Below, one piece after another: positions 35,401 through 47,500 of a stretch of 64,000 nucleotides of DNA (its first letter is position 1; each line of letters begins with the position of its first letter). Origin of the DNA: Yamagishiella unicocca (lineage: Eukaryota; Chlorophyta; Chlorophyceae; Chlamydomonadales; Volvocaceae); assembly GCA_003116995.1 (NCBI GenBank), contig BDSL01000045.1, forward strand, positions 1 to 64,000. The letters are read 5' to 3'. Below the pieces are notes generated by a model, which worked only from the letters and a program-made list of their open reading frames with translations, had not been told where the DNA came from and did no database searches. The position numbers and the translations under genes are program-made.

Positions 35401-35467
35401 TCCAGAGGACGCCAGAGGACGGGTCCAACCATTCCGTAATGAAGCAATATCTGAGCATAGAAGCCAT
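32451..35467 (-). CDS. FAP67: Nucleoside diphosphate kinase 7 homologue (NME7; flagellar FAP67)
   Basis: Seven exons, 35467-35357, 35098-34998, 34881-34816, 34429-34346, 34116-33930, 33274-32984 and 32750-32451, give 379 residues, close to human NME7 (376). The N-terminal DM10 domain is clear (ITEWLDPSSGVLWKYQLF, then VDIKNRRHFLKRTKYDDL). NDK domain 1 starts LAMIKPDAYKNMGKIIDAI and contains the catalytic-histidine motif NACHGSDAPESAAEE. NDK domain 2 starts TLCLVKPHLVADGASGMVI and keeps NGVHCTDLVEDG. The DM10-NDK-NDK order is diagnostic of NME7, an axonemal doublet-lumen (MIP) and gamma-tubulin-complex protein; the Chlamydomonas counterpart is FAP67. All phases close. The ATG at 35467 matches the family's start just before DM10. 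It shares a 357-base divergent region with eIF2B delta. Confidence 0.9.
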
Positions 35468-35824
35468 GGTAATTTACTGTAGCCCCGCAGATACCGTGAG
35501 CAAGGAGATGGCGCGGCACAAACTTCTATCGCGACTGGGTAGGCAGGCCAAGGAATACAGACACCTTACGTACGCAAATGAAGTTAGATGTTCATCTAGA
35601 ACGATTTCGGCAATTATCATGTCCCTGACTACTTTCCGCAGTGATCAGTACGGGAAGGGCGTCAAGGAAGCCTGCAGTTTCCAATCCTAAACATCATCGA
35701 TTCCCCGTCACATATATAACATTAAGTATAGTCCGCGCTAAGCCCAGTTTTTATATTGAGGCGTGTGAGCGCCGCCCGCGTTTAGGTTCGGGGCTGAGCC
35801 CCTGGGGCTAGAAAGCAAAGGAAC
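35468..35824. promoter_or_regulatory. Short divergent promoter region, NDK7 / eIF2B delta
   Basis: Only 357 bases separate the two start codons. The sequence is AT-rich in the middle (ATATATAACATTAAG near 35713). A TATATAA-like box on the plus strand at about 35713 is a possible core element for eIF2B delta. Confidence 0.45.
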
Positions 35825-38800
35825 ATGACTGGCTTTCAACAGCAACCTGCTAAACAAGTAGTAGGCTTTCATGTGGAGGGCGCGTCGCCGTCGCCCACGC
35901 ATTCTTCCCTGCTACAAGCGAGCATGACGGCTGGGTCACCTACGCCGGTGATCATCCCACCGACATTTCAGGTGCTGTGGATCTGGATTACGGATTGCGC
36001 TTGTCGGCGAATTCTGCAAGGGGTAGACTGGCCGAGGCCTGGTTCTGAGGCGACCCCACTCGCGTGGTTTTGCTGCAGAGGGAATCATCACATGGATCAC
36101 GCGCGCCTGCTGCGTCTGACCCGGCAGTCCGCGTCCTGGTGGGTATCCTGGGAGGGGCTTACTGCCGGTCGAGCATGGGTACGGCGGGTATACACTCGAC
36201 GCGCCGACCGCACCCACAAACCCTTAATGGCGTAGTCAACTGGTTTTTCCAATGCAATATTCAGGATCACACATCCTCAGGACCAGGAGCAGCACAGGCG
36301 ACCCAGGCACCTGGAGGCCAGCAGGCAGCACCCGATGGTAAGTCCTGCCCAGTATCGCTCAGGCAGGTACTTCACGGGGCCCCTGCCGCGCTGACCTGCA
36401 CCCCCTTCCCTACCGATAACATTTGGGCCCCGGGAGAACCTCCGGGCGGTGGTTGGGTGCACCTGCATACCGTCCGTACATCATGCACGGCAAGTTGATA
36501 CGGCATTCCTGTATTGCTTTTATCACGCCCGAGTGCATCGGCGCCGTCTCTACACCTCACACAACTACATAGTTCACAACCGTGCACGGCGGATATGAAG
36601 CTCGTCGACTTGCACGGTCGCGACCATCCTTACCGTCAGCCGGCGCGCCAGGCGCACGACCGACTCGTGCCCCAGCCCCTGGCGTTGGGCTCGCTTTGCG
36701 CTAGCTTGCTGCAGCCTTCCCTCTTCCTTCCCGGGACCCCACTTTGTCATGCCCTACTGCGACCCGCGCACCTGCAGGCGGGGCGCACGCGGCGGCCTCC
36801 CGGGCCCCGCCGTCCACCTCCGCCCCACGCCCCATACAACACTCCGAGAAGGCGGAGGCGTCGCACCAGGGCCTGCCGCGGGTGGCGTCCCAGAACAGCG
36901 TGGTGTCCGAGGCGTCCATGTCCTCGGGTGGGTGGCTGGCTGGCTGGGCCGGCGCATGCGTGAGAGCCATCAGGGGTATGTTACTCGAGCCATGCGTGCC
37001 GAGTAGCGGCATTCCAGGATAATGGGTAGCGTACCGCTGCCAGCAGCGCTGTAGCGTGCGCGTATGGCAGTTGGATCCTGAGGCGTGGGAGGAGGAGGGG
37101 TCGAAACGCGAAGGGAGGCTCCCACGGCCGTAGTGCCTTGAGGAGGACCCTGTAGCCAGGGCTTTCGTGTGGCGAGCTTCAGTGCCATCCTAGGCCAGGC
37201 AGCCTAAAACCGCATGTGCCGCCCCGCTGTTGCCGCTACTGCTCAGCAGGTTTGTTTTCTCTGGATGCGTCCACGCGCCAGACGCCTCCTCCGCACGCCC
37301 AGCAACCACCCTTCGCTGGCAACGCTGGCAGCTCGGCGCAGGGCGGCCCCACCGGCCAGCACGTCCACGGCCCGAACTGCGGCCACACGCACGGGCACCA
37401 GGGGGGGCAGGGGCACGCAGGGGGCAGCAGCCAGCAGCCGCAAGCGGACGGCGGGGAGGGCAAGGGCCCCAAGCCGCAGCGAGAGATGACGAAGGCGGAG
37501 CGGCGGGCGCTGCAGGAGAGCCAGCGCGCCGCCAAGGCCGCACAGAAGGACGGCGGCGGGCCGCTGGAGAAGCCAAGGGGCTCTTCGGCTGCCGCAGCAC
37601 CCGAGTCGGTCGCCAGCAGCCGGGGTGGCCGGGGGGCTGCGGGCGGGCAGGAGGCTAGGCCCAGCAGCAGCAAGCCGGCGTCGGTGGCGGGCACAGTGAG
37701 GTGCGGGGGCGGGGAGAGCGGGGTGGCCGCGGGGTGCGGCTCTTGGTCTGGGTTATTTACCTGTGAATGTGTGGAATGGGGCCAATGCCATGTATGGCAC
37801 AGATGATGCATGCTGTCAGGCGGAAGAGTACGACAACGCGCTGGGCGGCTAGGAGGCATCCGAGCCTGTTGCATCCGTCACATGCTGAAGACGGCAGCAC
37901 AACCGGCTGCTTTTGATGGGTGTGAGTGACCCTCTGAAACTCCCGGGCGCGGCATCATCCCAACGGTCGCTGCCCCTCACGCTTCAGGGCGGATGCGGAG
38001 CGTCGTGTTGACGGCGCTGGAGCCGGCACCGCAGGGTCGGCCGCTGCCTCAGCGGCAGCGGCCCCGGCAGGAGACGGCGCGGGAGGTGCTGCGGGCGCCG
38101 TGCTGCGGAAGAAAAAGGACCCCAAGGCGGTGTCGCTCAACTCCACCGAGCTGTTTGCCCACTTGCAGCAGTACAAGCGGGTCACGGCCTCCAGCCTGCT
38201 GCAGCAGCCAGCCGTCGGCAACGTGCACCCCGCCATTCTGCAACTGGGGTTGCGCTACGCGGACGGGTCCATCCGTGGCGCCAACGCGCGCTGCCTGGCC
38301 ATGCTCAATACACTGTGCCAGGTGGGGCTCGATGCTGTGCAGCTGGACAGAGCCATTCCCAGGGGCTCCAGGGAGGGCTGGGGTCGCCAGCTGACTGCCG
38401 ACCAGGCCCGTGGACGTGCATGACGGTATATCGTGCCGTACCCGGAGGAGAGGGGCGCCGGGCTTCTGCCGGGCTGTGTGTGGGGAGGTTTGCCGGGCGT
38501 CGCGCGGTGTGCAGTGTCATCGCACAGACGGCGCCGATGACCTGCAAGTTCAGTCGAACGTGCCATACGGTAATTGTTTTGCGGTAACACGGAGACAGCA
38601 ACCATACACGTACCGAGGGGCGCTGGGTGGCAAAGTCTCTCGCCGCTTGCACGTGCAAGCGCTTCGCGTCGCAACTGTGTCACAGGCTTTGCGATGAATG
38701 TCGACACACAAACAGGCCATCCCTCCCTGCTTCGCCGTGTGACGTGCCACAATTCTCCCCCCTTCCCCCATGTGCGCCAGCTATCCACGTCGCGTAACCT

Positions 38801-40775
38801 GTTTTTTTATGCCATCCCTCCCTACTCCGCCGTGCGACGTGCCACGATCCTCCCCCCCTCCCCCACGTCCCCAGGTCATCCGGGACTACACCACCCCCGA
38901 CGGCAAGGAGCTCTCCCGCGACCTGCTGCGCCACCTGAACGACCACGTCAACTTCCTGGTGGTGTGCCGGCCGCTGAGTGTGGGCATGGGCAACGCCATC
39001 CGCCACCTCAAGCTGCGCATCTCCACCATCTCGCCGGACATGCCCGAGATTGAGGCCAAGGAGCTGCTGGAGCAGGTGGGACCGCGGACCGGCTCACCCA
39101 GTCCGCGGACATTACGACTGTGTCTAGATGAAATTGTGAAAAGCGACGGCGAGAGGAAAAAGGAAAGGGAAAGCGAACGAAAGCCCGACCCTACCTGACC
39201 CAGCGAGTGCACCAATATGAGACTGCCCAACGCGTATCGACCCAGCTTCACCCAGCCCGGCTCCGTTATCCTACCAGGGCAAAGAGGAAGCCGCAAAAGC
39301 CCTTCCCTGCCCCGACTGTGCATCAGCGATGATCCGCCGCCAGATCAGTAACCTGGCTTGCTGCTACCATTTCCCATAACCACCTTTGTGATGCCGCCTA
39401 GCATCTCCTGAAAACGCTTCACTGGCGCAATTTTACTGGCGCCTGCCAAATTACCCGCGATGATAATCAACGTGTTTCCCTGCCTCCCCCTGCTGCCGCG
39501 CTCGCAGGAGATCGCCGACTACATCAACGTCCGCATCGACAGCGCCGACAAGCAGCTCGTGAACTACGCCGTCGCGAAGGTGGAGGCGCACGGTGACGTC
39601 ATCCTCACGTACGCCGCCTCGCACGTGGTGCAGCGCGCCCTGGTGGAGGCGGCCCGGGCCGGCAAGTCCTTCCGGGTGGTGGTCATGGACTCGCGCCCCG
39701 AGCTGGAGGGCCGCTCCACGCTGTCCCGGCTGATGGCTGCCGGCATACCCTGCACCTACGTGCACCTGAACGCCGCATCCTACATCATTCGCGAGGTCAC
39801 CAAGGTGCGCGAACCATGCGCACCGTGAGGCGGGTGGCACAGAAGCGCGTAGTTGACACATGAGGAAGAGACAAACGGAAAAGCCGGTGGGGTGGGGATC
39901 GAGTCGGCCCCCCGCCGTCAGTCCCAGTACTGAGCTTCCTTCCCGCTGTCCCGTCCACCGCCTGTGCTGTCCCCCGCCTCCACCATCTCTCTCTCTCTAC
40001 GTGTCGACCCCACGGGTCTCTGCTCGCTCCTCCTCCGCCAGGTGTTCCTGGGCGCGGCTGCCGTGCTGTCCAACGGCACGGTGCTGTCGCGAGCTGGCAC
40101 TGCGGCGGTGGCTATGATGGCACACGCGCACAGCAAGCCGGTCATGATCTGCTGCGAGACGCACAAGTTCAACGAGCGGGTGCAGATCGACAGCATCACG
40201 CACAACGAGCTGGGGGACCCGGAGGTGCTGGCCGTGGTGCCGGGCAAGCCCGAGGTCAACGCGCTCGAGGTGCGGCCGCCGGCTGCGCGCGGGTTGCAAC
40301 TTGCGAGCGGGTTGGGCTCGCGCGTCGTTGTCAGGCGGCTATGTGTGACAGCGTAGAGCACTTCGTTGCGTTGCGTTGCAAGCGTGCGCACGCAGGGCGT
40401 TGCCGCACGTTATGGGCGGAGGCGGAAGGGGCTGGGGTGCGGCTGCCCAGTACTTGGGTCCTGAGCTCATAACTGGGTGGTGGGGTGCCGGGGGAGTTGC
40501 TTCCTTGCTTTGCACACTCTACGGTACTCGGTACGGACCTTGTCTCCGCCCTCCTGCCGCTGTCACCTGCGCGGTCATCGCCCATCCGCTGCCCTCTCTG
40601 ACAGGGGTGGAGCGAGCACCCCCGGCTGCGGCTGCTGAACCTCAAGTACGACGTGATGCCCGCCGAGTACGTGACCATGGTGGTGACGGAGTTCGGCATG
40701 GTGCCGCCCACCTCGGTGCCGGTCATCTTGCGGGAGTTCCGGCAGAGCGAGCAGACCGTGTCGGGGCCGTTCTGA
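35825..40775 (+). CDS. Translation initiation factor eIF2B subunit delta
   Basis: Ten exons, 35825-35971, 36079-36142, 36281-36337, 36778-36927, 37250-37700, 37988-38321, 38875-39075, 39508-39804, 40042-40269 and 40605-40775, give 699 residues. The N-terminal half is low complexity, rich in Ala/Gln/Gly and Lys, as in other delta subunits. The IF-2B regulatory-subunit domain spans about residue 330 to the end: [132 protein letters not shown] and [15 protein letters not shown]. In the decameric eIF2B, delta helps sense phosphorylated eIF2 alpha and supports guanine nucleotide exchange in the cytosol. Exons 2 and 3 could be one exon, since the intron is open and a multiple of three. Poly(A) signal at 41277-41281. 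Confidence 0.92.
38717..38874. repeat. 95-bp imperfect tandem duplication covering a 3' splice-site region
   Basis: Copies start at 38717 and 38812 with CCATCCCTCCCT, share CGCCGTG-GACGTGCCAC and a C-rich tract, and end in a CAG. The second copy's AG (38874) is the acceptor of eIF2B delta exon 7. The first copy's AG (about 38780) is an apparent decoy. Confidence 0.75.
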
Positions 40776-41998
40776 GGAGCGCGCGGTGGCGCGCAGGCAG
40801 GTCCGGTGCATCCCGCTGCTGTCCTGTCCGCACATCGATACACCGCAGGACTGATGGATGCCGGCAGTTGTGAGCGCCAGGACTACGGTAGCATCCGGAG
40901 GGTTGGGGGGAGTGTAGGGACAGAAGGAAGGACACGAGGGGGAAGTGCAGGCTAGGGCTAGGGCGTTGGTTGTGAGTGTGCGGTAGCTGGGAGGTGAGGA
41001 GAAAGCATCGCTGGACGAGGGCCAGAGGGCAACGGCTTGACACAGTGCAGGAATGTGCGCTGGCTGTACATGGTGGCCGTAGCTGGCTGTGGGTGCTGAG
41101 TCGCTGGTGTGGTGAGCGATGAATCCGGTTTTTGGTGCAGGCGGCTTTGGATGAAGAGAACAGCAGGGTGGGGTCTTGGCTGTTATGCCTAGTTCGCCGT
41201 GACAGCCCAGTTATTTAATGGATCACCTGGTGTTTTGACTGCTATCAGATGCTGCCCACTTACTTGTGTAACCATAAGATAAGACGACAAGATACAGCTT
41301 TGTCTCGGGGAAGCCTCACACGCCGATTTGGCATAGTGTCCTGAGTGCGAAAGGCTGCGCCGTACCCTGCCGTATTCAGGGTCGTGACCGATCCCCCAAT
41401 GGATGTGCGGATGGGTTATCGGTTGCAACCCACCTGCTTCATCCAGAACGATTGCAGGACAACAGGGACGGATTGCCATGACTCAAGAAGGCCGTCCCTC
41501 CCCGTCTCAAAGCACGCATATTGTTCGTGTCATAGCTTTACTACAGTAAGCTCGCCAAGACCTGCGCAGGTGTTGATTTGGGCTGGGGGAGGGAGGAGGG
41601 AGGAAGCTACAGGTAGTGTGTTGGCGTGAGGGGGTAAACGCTAAGATAGCCGTGCCATATGTGGCACGGAAACGCACCCAATTGCTACAGCAAAAAAGCA
41701 GCGATTCTCCATTTGTAAACTTGCTAACTGCATAAAATCATTGCATATGGTCCCAACTGTTGACCATGAGTTGACCCCTAGATTGACGGCGTACTTAGCA
41801 CTTGCGTTCATATTAATTACTCTGTCAGTGGCGTTATTCTCTCATTGCTGGCCTTCCTCATGAGTTGTTAGTTGCCACTTTGCATTTGAATTTCCGCGCG
41901 CTTTAGCCCTTAGTTGTTTCACCTAGATGCGGCTGTAGGTACATCTAATTTGAGTTGAATAAAAGTGCTGGGTTTTTCCGGCTTGAACTTAGGCCAAG
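40776..41998. other. Intergenic between eIF2B delta and the membrane protein gene
   Basis: TGTAA at 41277-41281 is the likely eIF2B delta poly(A) signal (502 bases past the stop). From about 41640 the sequence is AT-rich and should hold the promoter and 5' UTR of the downstream gene. No coding frame is supported. Confidence 0.5.
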
Positions 41999-44023
41999 AT
42001 GGTGTCGACGCGGTCTGGCCGTGTTGTTTCGGCTGGCGAGGCAACGGCCTTTGCCCGACTGACCCGGTCACGCTCTAAGAAGGAGACAGAAACTCATGTA
42101 GAGGAGGCTACAGTGGATATTGGACAACCTGAGGTCAACAGTCCTGCTCCACCTCAAAACATTCTGTCCAAGGACTTTTCCGCCAGCCTTGCCCCGTTCG
42201 GAGGGTTCGGCAGTCCTGTACAGAACGCTCGTGCGCAAGAAACGCCGATGCAGGAACACATGTCGGGGATGGCGGGGACCCCGATGCAGGAGCGCGTTGT
42301 GAAAACAGTTGGAAAGGCCGCAACTCAAACGCCTGCAGCTCGGACACCTGCAGCGACCGCAGCCATGACGCCATCAGCCAAGGCCGTGAAGCAAGTGGCC
42401 AGCGTTCCGCTGCCTGATGATCTTGGCAGCGAGGAGTCCGAACCCTTTGCGTCATCGGAAGATGAGCCCATTGTTTCTGCTTCGCCGGAGAAGCTCCAGA
42501 CCACTGCCGCGCCCAGCATCCCCGTCCAAGAGCGGCCTGCAAAAGGTTCTGGGAAGCTGCTGGGCCTCTTCGCGTCGAGCAGCATCCTTGTCACAATACT
42601 GATAGCGGTCGTACTGTTCCCTTGCGGAGACCCAGAGGTCTACGCGATGGTGCAATCGCCCAGCTACGACCGCATCTGCAAAAACTTGGTACACATGCGC
42701 AGCAGCGCCGTTGACGCAGCATGGCATCTGCGCGCCCAGGCTGTCGACCAAGTCGCCGTGCTACAAGGCAAGCTGCCGCCGGCAGCCAAAGAGGTGTTGG
42801 AGACTGCATGGGCGCCCATGCGGCAAGCCCACGCCGCAGCATGGACTATCGCCAGCAATGCAGCAGCGCAGGCGGAGCAGCAAACAGCACCACTACGGGA
42901 GCGTACCGAGCAGGTCTTGCGGCGCACGTCTCGCGAGGCGTTTGCACGCATGGCTCCCGTGCTGCAGGCCGCCATGACACGTGCCAACCAGCTTTTCCCT
43001 GCAGCCGACCCTGCAGCCGACGACGTACAGCCACGCAGAAGCTCCATGCCCGTAGCGCCTGCGCTGACCCCCATCCCAATCACTTGTTTCGACGTTGCCG
43101 ACTTTGCTGCACTGTTGGATCAGAGCCCTCGGCAGCAGCAGTACTTGCTGGAGCTGTGGGACGCCGCGGGGCGGCAGGTCGCGGCCAAGCACAAGGCCGC
43201 GGCGTGGGTCCTCACGTGCCGGCAGAAGGCCGAGTGCGCCGAGGCCACCAGTGCGCTGCTCTCTGTAGCCACTAGCTTCGTGCACATTGACGGCCCGTCG
43301 TTTGGTAGCCCTGATTCCGCTGGCCAGCTGCAGCACGAGCTCGTTACCTATCTGCGGGCATACCCGGGGGGGCTGGTGCTCGTGACGCAGCCGGAGCGAA
43401 TGCACTCGAACAGCATTTCGGTTCTCAATGCCGCCATGTCGGAGAGCGGCCATTTGCAGATGGACGGTCGACCGGTCGTCACCGAAAGGGCGCTGTACCT
43501 GTTTGTGGTGGAGTATCCAACGACGGCGGCGGGAGACCAGGCGGACCGTGGCGCGGATAACGAGCTAGCGGTCAAGGACTGGCTTTGCGCTGCGATTTCC
43601 GCGGTGGTAAGTCTGAGGCTAGGGACGAAATAGCGGGCTAAATCAGTGATGGCATCCTTTTTCACGCATGCGGCTAGGCAGATTGGGCCTTTGGAGGGGC
43701 TGGTCTGGAGTGTTGGGGCCTGGGCTGTGCAAGACTTGAGAGGAAGCGACCCTAGCGCGCCTGCTTCATTAAGCGGTTAGTGCTGACATTGCCACTGGAC
43801 TGCTCGATCTTTGCAGGAGCCTGCCGCCGATAACGGCTCTGCCATTGTCCGGAGCTTCCGTCGGCGACTGGATGCGGTACTGCCCCTTCGTGGGCATCCA
43901 GAGGCTGCACGAGCTGCGGAAGCCGAACCCCAAGCTAGCGATACGGCGCCTGATCTCCAAGTGGAGGCAGCAGCCTATGAGGCTTATGCCGAGGGGGCAG
44001 CTGAGGCCGAGGGTGCTGCTTAG
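41999..44023 (+). CDS. Single-pass membrane protein with degenerate AAA+/torsin-like domain
   Basis: Two exons, 41999-43606 and 43817-44023, give 604 residues. Residues 1-186 are Ser/Thr/Ala/Pro-rich, charged and probably disordered. One membrane span follows (LLGLFASSSILVTILIAVVL, about 187-208). An Ala/Gln/Arg-rich helical stretch covers 215-340. The rest (about 355 to 575) looks like an AAA+-like fold without a Walker A motif: YLRAYPGGLVLVTQPERMHS sits where torsins have a Walker B segment, and ALYLFVVEYP resembles the following strand. Exon 2 opens with SFRRRLDAVLPL, like the IDxxxPFLPL element of torsins. This topology (nucleo/cytosolic tail, one span, lumenal pseudo-ATPase) recalls the torsin activators LAP1/LULL1. 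The assignment is inference; no motif proves it. The tail is Glu/Ala-rich. TGTAA at 44124-44128 is the poly(A) signal. Confidence 0.6.
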
Positions 44024-44545
44024 TAAAGGTCGTCAGGTTCAGTTATTCAAGATACCAAAGAAGAATCCGAGGTTGCTGCGTGTTGGGTTTTCAATTTGAC
44101 ACAGTGTTTAGCCAACATGCTGTTGTAACCTATGGGCCAGGGTTGGACAAAATGGGTTGAGTTGGATGCGGGGTCCTCAACACCGCAGGAGGTTGTGACA
44201 AGCCACAAGCGCACATGAGTTTCTATGGAGTGATCGCGGTCTCCGCAAGGTTGAAAAGAGGTGTTCGTGTGGCAGCATGCTGCGGGAGCGCACGCCTGTT
44301 CGGGACATGTGCTGAACGGTACTACGACTTTCGAACCTTTCGTACAGGCATGTTGTGCAAGCAATGTAACAAGCAATGTAACCAGGCCGTTAACACATTG
44401 CAACATAATTACGCAGTACCCTCGTTTGATCTTGACTATTTGATTTAAAGAGTGCGGTTCGCTGGGTTGCCGTCCTCGCAAAAGCGAGCGACCAGGCTGA
44501 CTTCTTAGTCTTACAGCGCCCAGTCCGGAAAGCCTGCACGACACC
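44024..44545. other. Intergenic, 3' UTR and promoter
   Basis: TGTAA at 44124-44128 should end the membrane-protein transcript; further TGTAA copies occur in a short duplicated AAGCAATGTAAC tract near 44360-44385. The remainder is the upstream region of the hydrolase gene. Confidence 0.5.
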
Positions 44546-47500
44546 ATGCAGCAACTTCACGCATCAAAATTTCGGCAGGCTGCGTGCGGGCGACCGAGCC
44601 GTAGTCATGGCGCGCGGCGAGCGCTCGTTGTCGCTCCCAGGGCCCAGGCGCAAACCGTTCCAGAGGTTGAGATAAAGCCTGGCGTTTACGAAGGGTATGT
44701 CACATAGAAGGTTCATCATAACCTGCGACACAAAAAATTGAGTGGTTGGCTAACACCGCATCCGCGTACGGTGAGGAACTAACGCGTTGGCCTGGCGCTG
44801 GTCCACCACAGGTACTGGTCTTGGAGGGGCTACAAAATCCGCTATCAGCGCAGCGGTAGCGAAGGCGAGCCAGTCTTGCTTGTACACGGGTTCGGCGGCA
44901 ACGCCGACCATTGGCGCAAGAACACGCCGTCGCTTGGCGCTGGACATCGAGCATTCGCAATAGACCTGCTGGGTTACGGCTTTAGTGACAAACCCGACCC
45001 CAAGTGAGTCTGAAGGTTAGAGGCGACTTGGGAGAGCAGGTGTGTGGGAACGATGACCAAAGGCCTTGCGTCCGTGGAACGCGTCCGCGCGCCTCGCTCC
45101 TGCAGACTGACTGCCTCCGCACGCCCCCGCAACCTGCCCCCTTCCCCCGGCCGCGCCCCACTGCCCCCAGGTCCGCCCCCACAAACTCCATCTACTGCTT
45201 CGACAACTGGGGCGACCAGCTCGTTGACTTCATCAAACAGAAGATCGGGGAGCCCACCTTTATCGTGTGCAACTCCGTAGGAGGTGAGTGCGGCTGGATT
45301 GCGGACGGGACTTCCATGCGAGGCGCTCGACGGAGCGGAGGCACGCCGCAGTAATGGACCCGGTGTGGGCGGCGGCGCTTCATGCGGGGACTTGCTCGTG
45401 GGAGGCTGGCATCGCGAAGCCAGGCCCGCTGGGCTGCACCACGGTGACCCACGGGACCGAGGTTCCGCGCATGCTTAGGTGCCGGCCCTGATCTCCCCGG
45501 GCCGACCTATCCTTTAGCAGCGGCGGTAGGGAAAGGAGACACAGCCCTTCCCCCCAGACTGGCTGCCGCTTCCCTGTCCCCTTCCCATCCACCCTCGCCT
45601 CCTGCCTTCCTCGCCGCCAGGCCTGGCCGGCCTCCAGGCGTCCATCGTGGCTCCGGAGCTGGTTCAGGGCGTGCAGTGCATTGACATCTCCTTGCGCAAC
45701 CTGCACGTCAAGCGCCAGCCGGCCTGGCAGCGCCCCCTGGTGGCGGCGTTCCAGCGCCTGCTGCGGACCACCGATGTGGGCAAGGCCTTCTTCGCCAACG
45801 TCGCCACAGAGAGGGTGAGCGGGGGGTTGTTAGTGAGGAAAAGCCGTGGACTACGAAGTGGGGGTGGTGGTGCAGGAAAGAACCGGGAGGAGGGTTCGAG
45901 GAAGACCCGTGGATGCCGGGAGGAGGGGGGGTGCGCTGGACATAAAGCAATGCCATATCAACCGAGACATACCGGTAGAGATATCAGGGTGGTGAGGGCG
46001 CGTACGGAAGAGGGTTAGGGGAAGTTGGGTCGGCAAGTGGGCATGCATTTTGGACTAGCTTGATGGTGGAGCGGCAGGCATATGAATGGTCTACATGATG
46101 CGAGGCCGGGGTAGGCTCTCACGCCGTATGGTTAGGAACTGTAGCCTCTGTAGGGGCATCGCCTGCGGCAGAGAGGAGGGAGCCGGGGTTCTTGCCCGGC
46201 TGAGTGCGGTAGGGGAGGCTGTGGGAACGACAGGGCGGGGGACTGCACCCGAGGGCTTCTCAGCGGCGGTGGCGTCTGGCCGTGCAGAGGCGCTGCCGAT
46301 ACGTGCCGGGCTTGTAAGCAGGCCAGTTGAGCGCCCTGCAAGCCTTTCCGTCCAGTCTTGCTGCAGATGCAAATACTCGCCGTGCAGTCGTGAGGATACC
46401 ACAGAGCGTGCGCCACTGCTGCGCTACACGCGATGCGCCTTGCCTTCGCCTCCGCATCGTTGGCGCTTATAGCTGCCGCCGCCCACACCCCGCCCCCGCC
46501 CCCGGCCCCGCCCCGCCCCGCCCCGCCCCTGCCCTACCTCCGCGCAACCTACCCCGCCCCTGCCCTCCCTCCGCGCAACCTACCCCGCCCCTGCCCGCCC
46601 TCCGCGCAACCTACCCCGCCCCTGCCCGCCCTCCGCGCAACCTACCCCGCCCCTGCCCTCCCTCCGCGCAACCTACCCCGCCCCTGCCCGCCCTCCGCGC
46701 AACCTACCCCGCCCCTGCCCGCCCTCCGCGCAACCTACCCCGCCCCTGCCCGCCCTCCGCGCAACCTACCCCGCCCCTGCCCGCCCTCCGCGCAACCTAC
46801 CCCGCCCCTGCCCGCCCTCCGCGCAACCTACCCCGCCCCTGCCCGCCCTCCGCGCAACCTACCCCGCCCCTGCCCGCCCTCCGCGCAACCTACCCCGCCC
46901 CTGCCCGCCCTCCGCGCAACCTACCCCGCCCCTGCCCCCCTCCGCGCAACCTACCCCGCCCCTGCCCGCCCTCCGCGCAACCTACCCCGCCCCTGCCCGC
47001 CCTCCGCGCAACCTACCCCGCCCCTGCCCTCCCTCCGCGCAACCTACCCCGCCCCTGCCCGCCCTCCGCGCAACCTACCCCGCCCCTGCCCGCCCTCCGC
47101 GCAACCTACCCCGCCCCTGCCCGCCCTCCGCGCAACCTACCCCGCCCCTGCCCGCCCTCCGCGCAACCTACCCCGCCCCTGCCCGCCCTCCGCGCAACCT
47201 ACCCCGCCCCTGCCCGCCCTCCGCGCAACCTACCCCGCCCCTGCCCGCCCTCCGCGCAACCTACCCCGCCCCTGCCCGCCCTCCGCGCAACCTACCCCGC
47301 CCCTGCCCGCCCTCCGCGCAACCTACCCCGCCCCTGCCCGCCCTCCGCGCAACCTACCCCGCCCCTGCCCGCCCTCCGCGCAACCTACCCCGCCCCTGCC
47401 CGCCCTCCGCGCAACCTACCCCGCCCCTGCCCGCCCTCCGCGCAACCTACCCCGCCCCTGCCCGCCCTCCGCGCAACCTACCCCGCCCCTGCCCGCCCTC

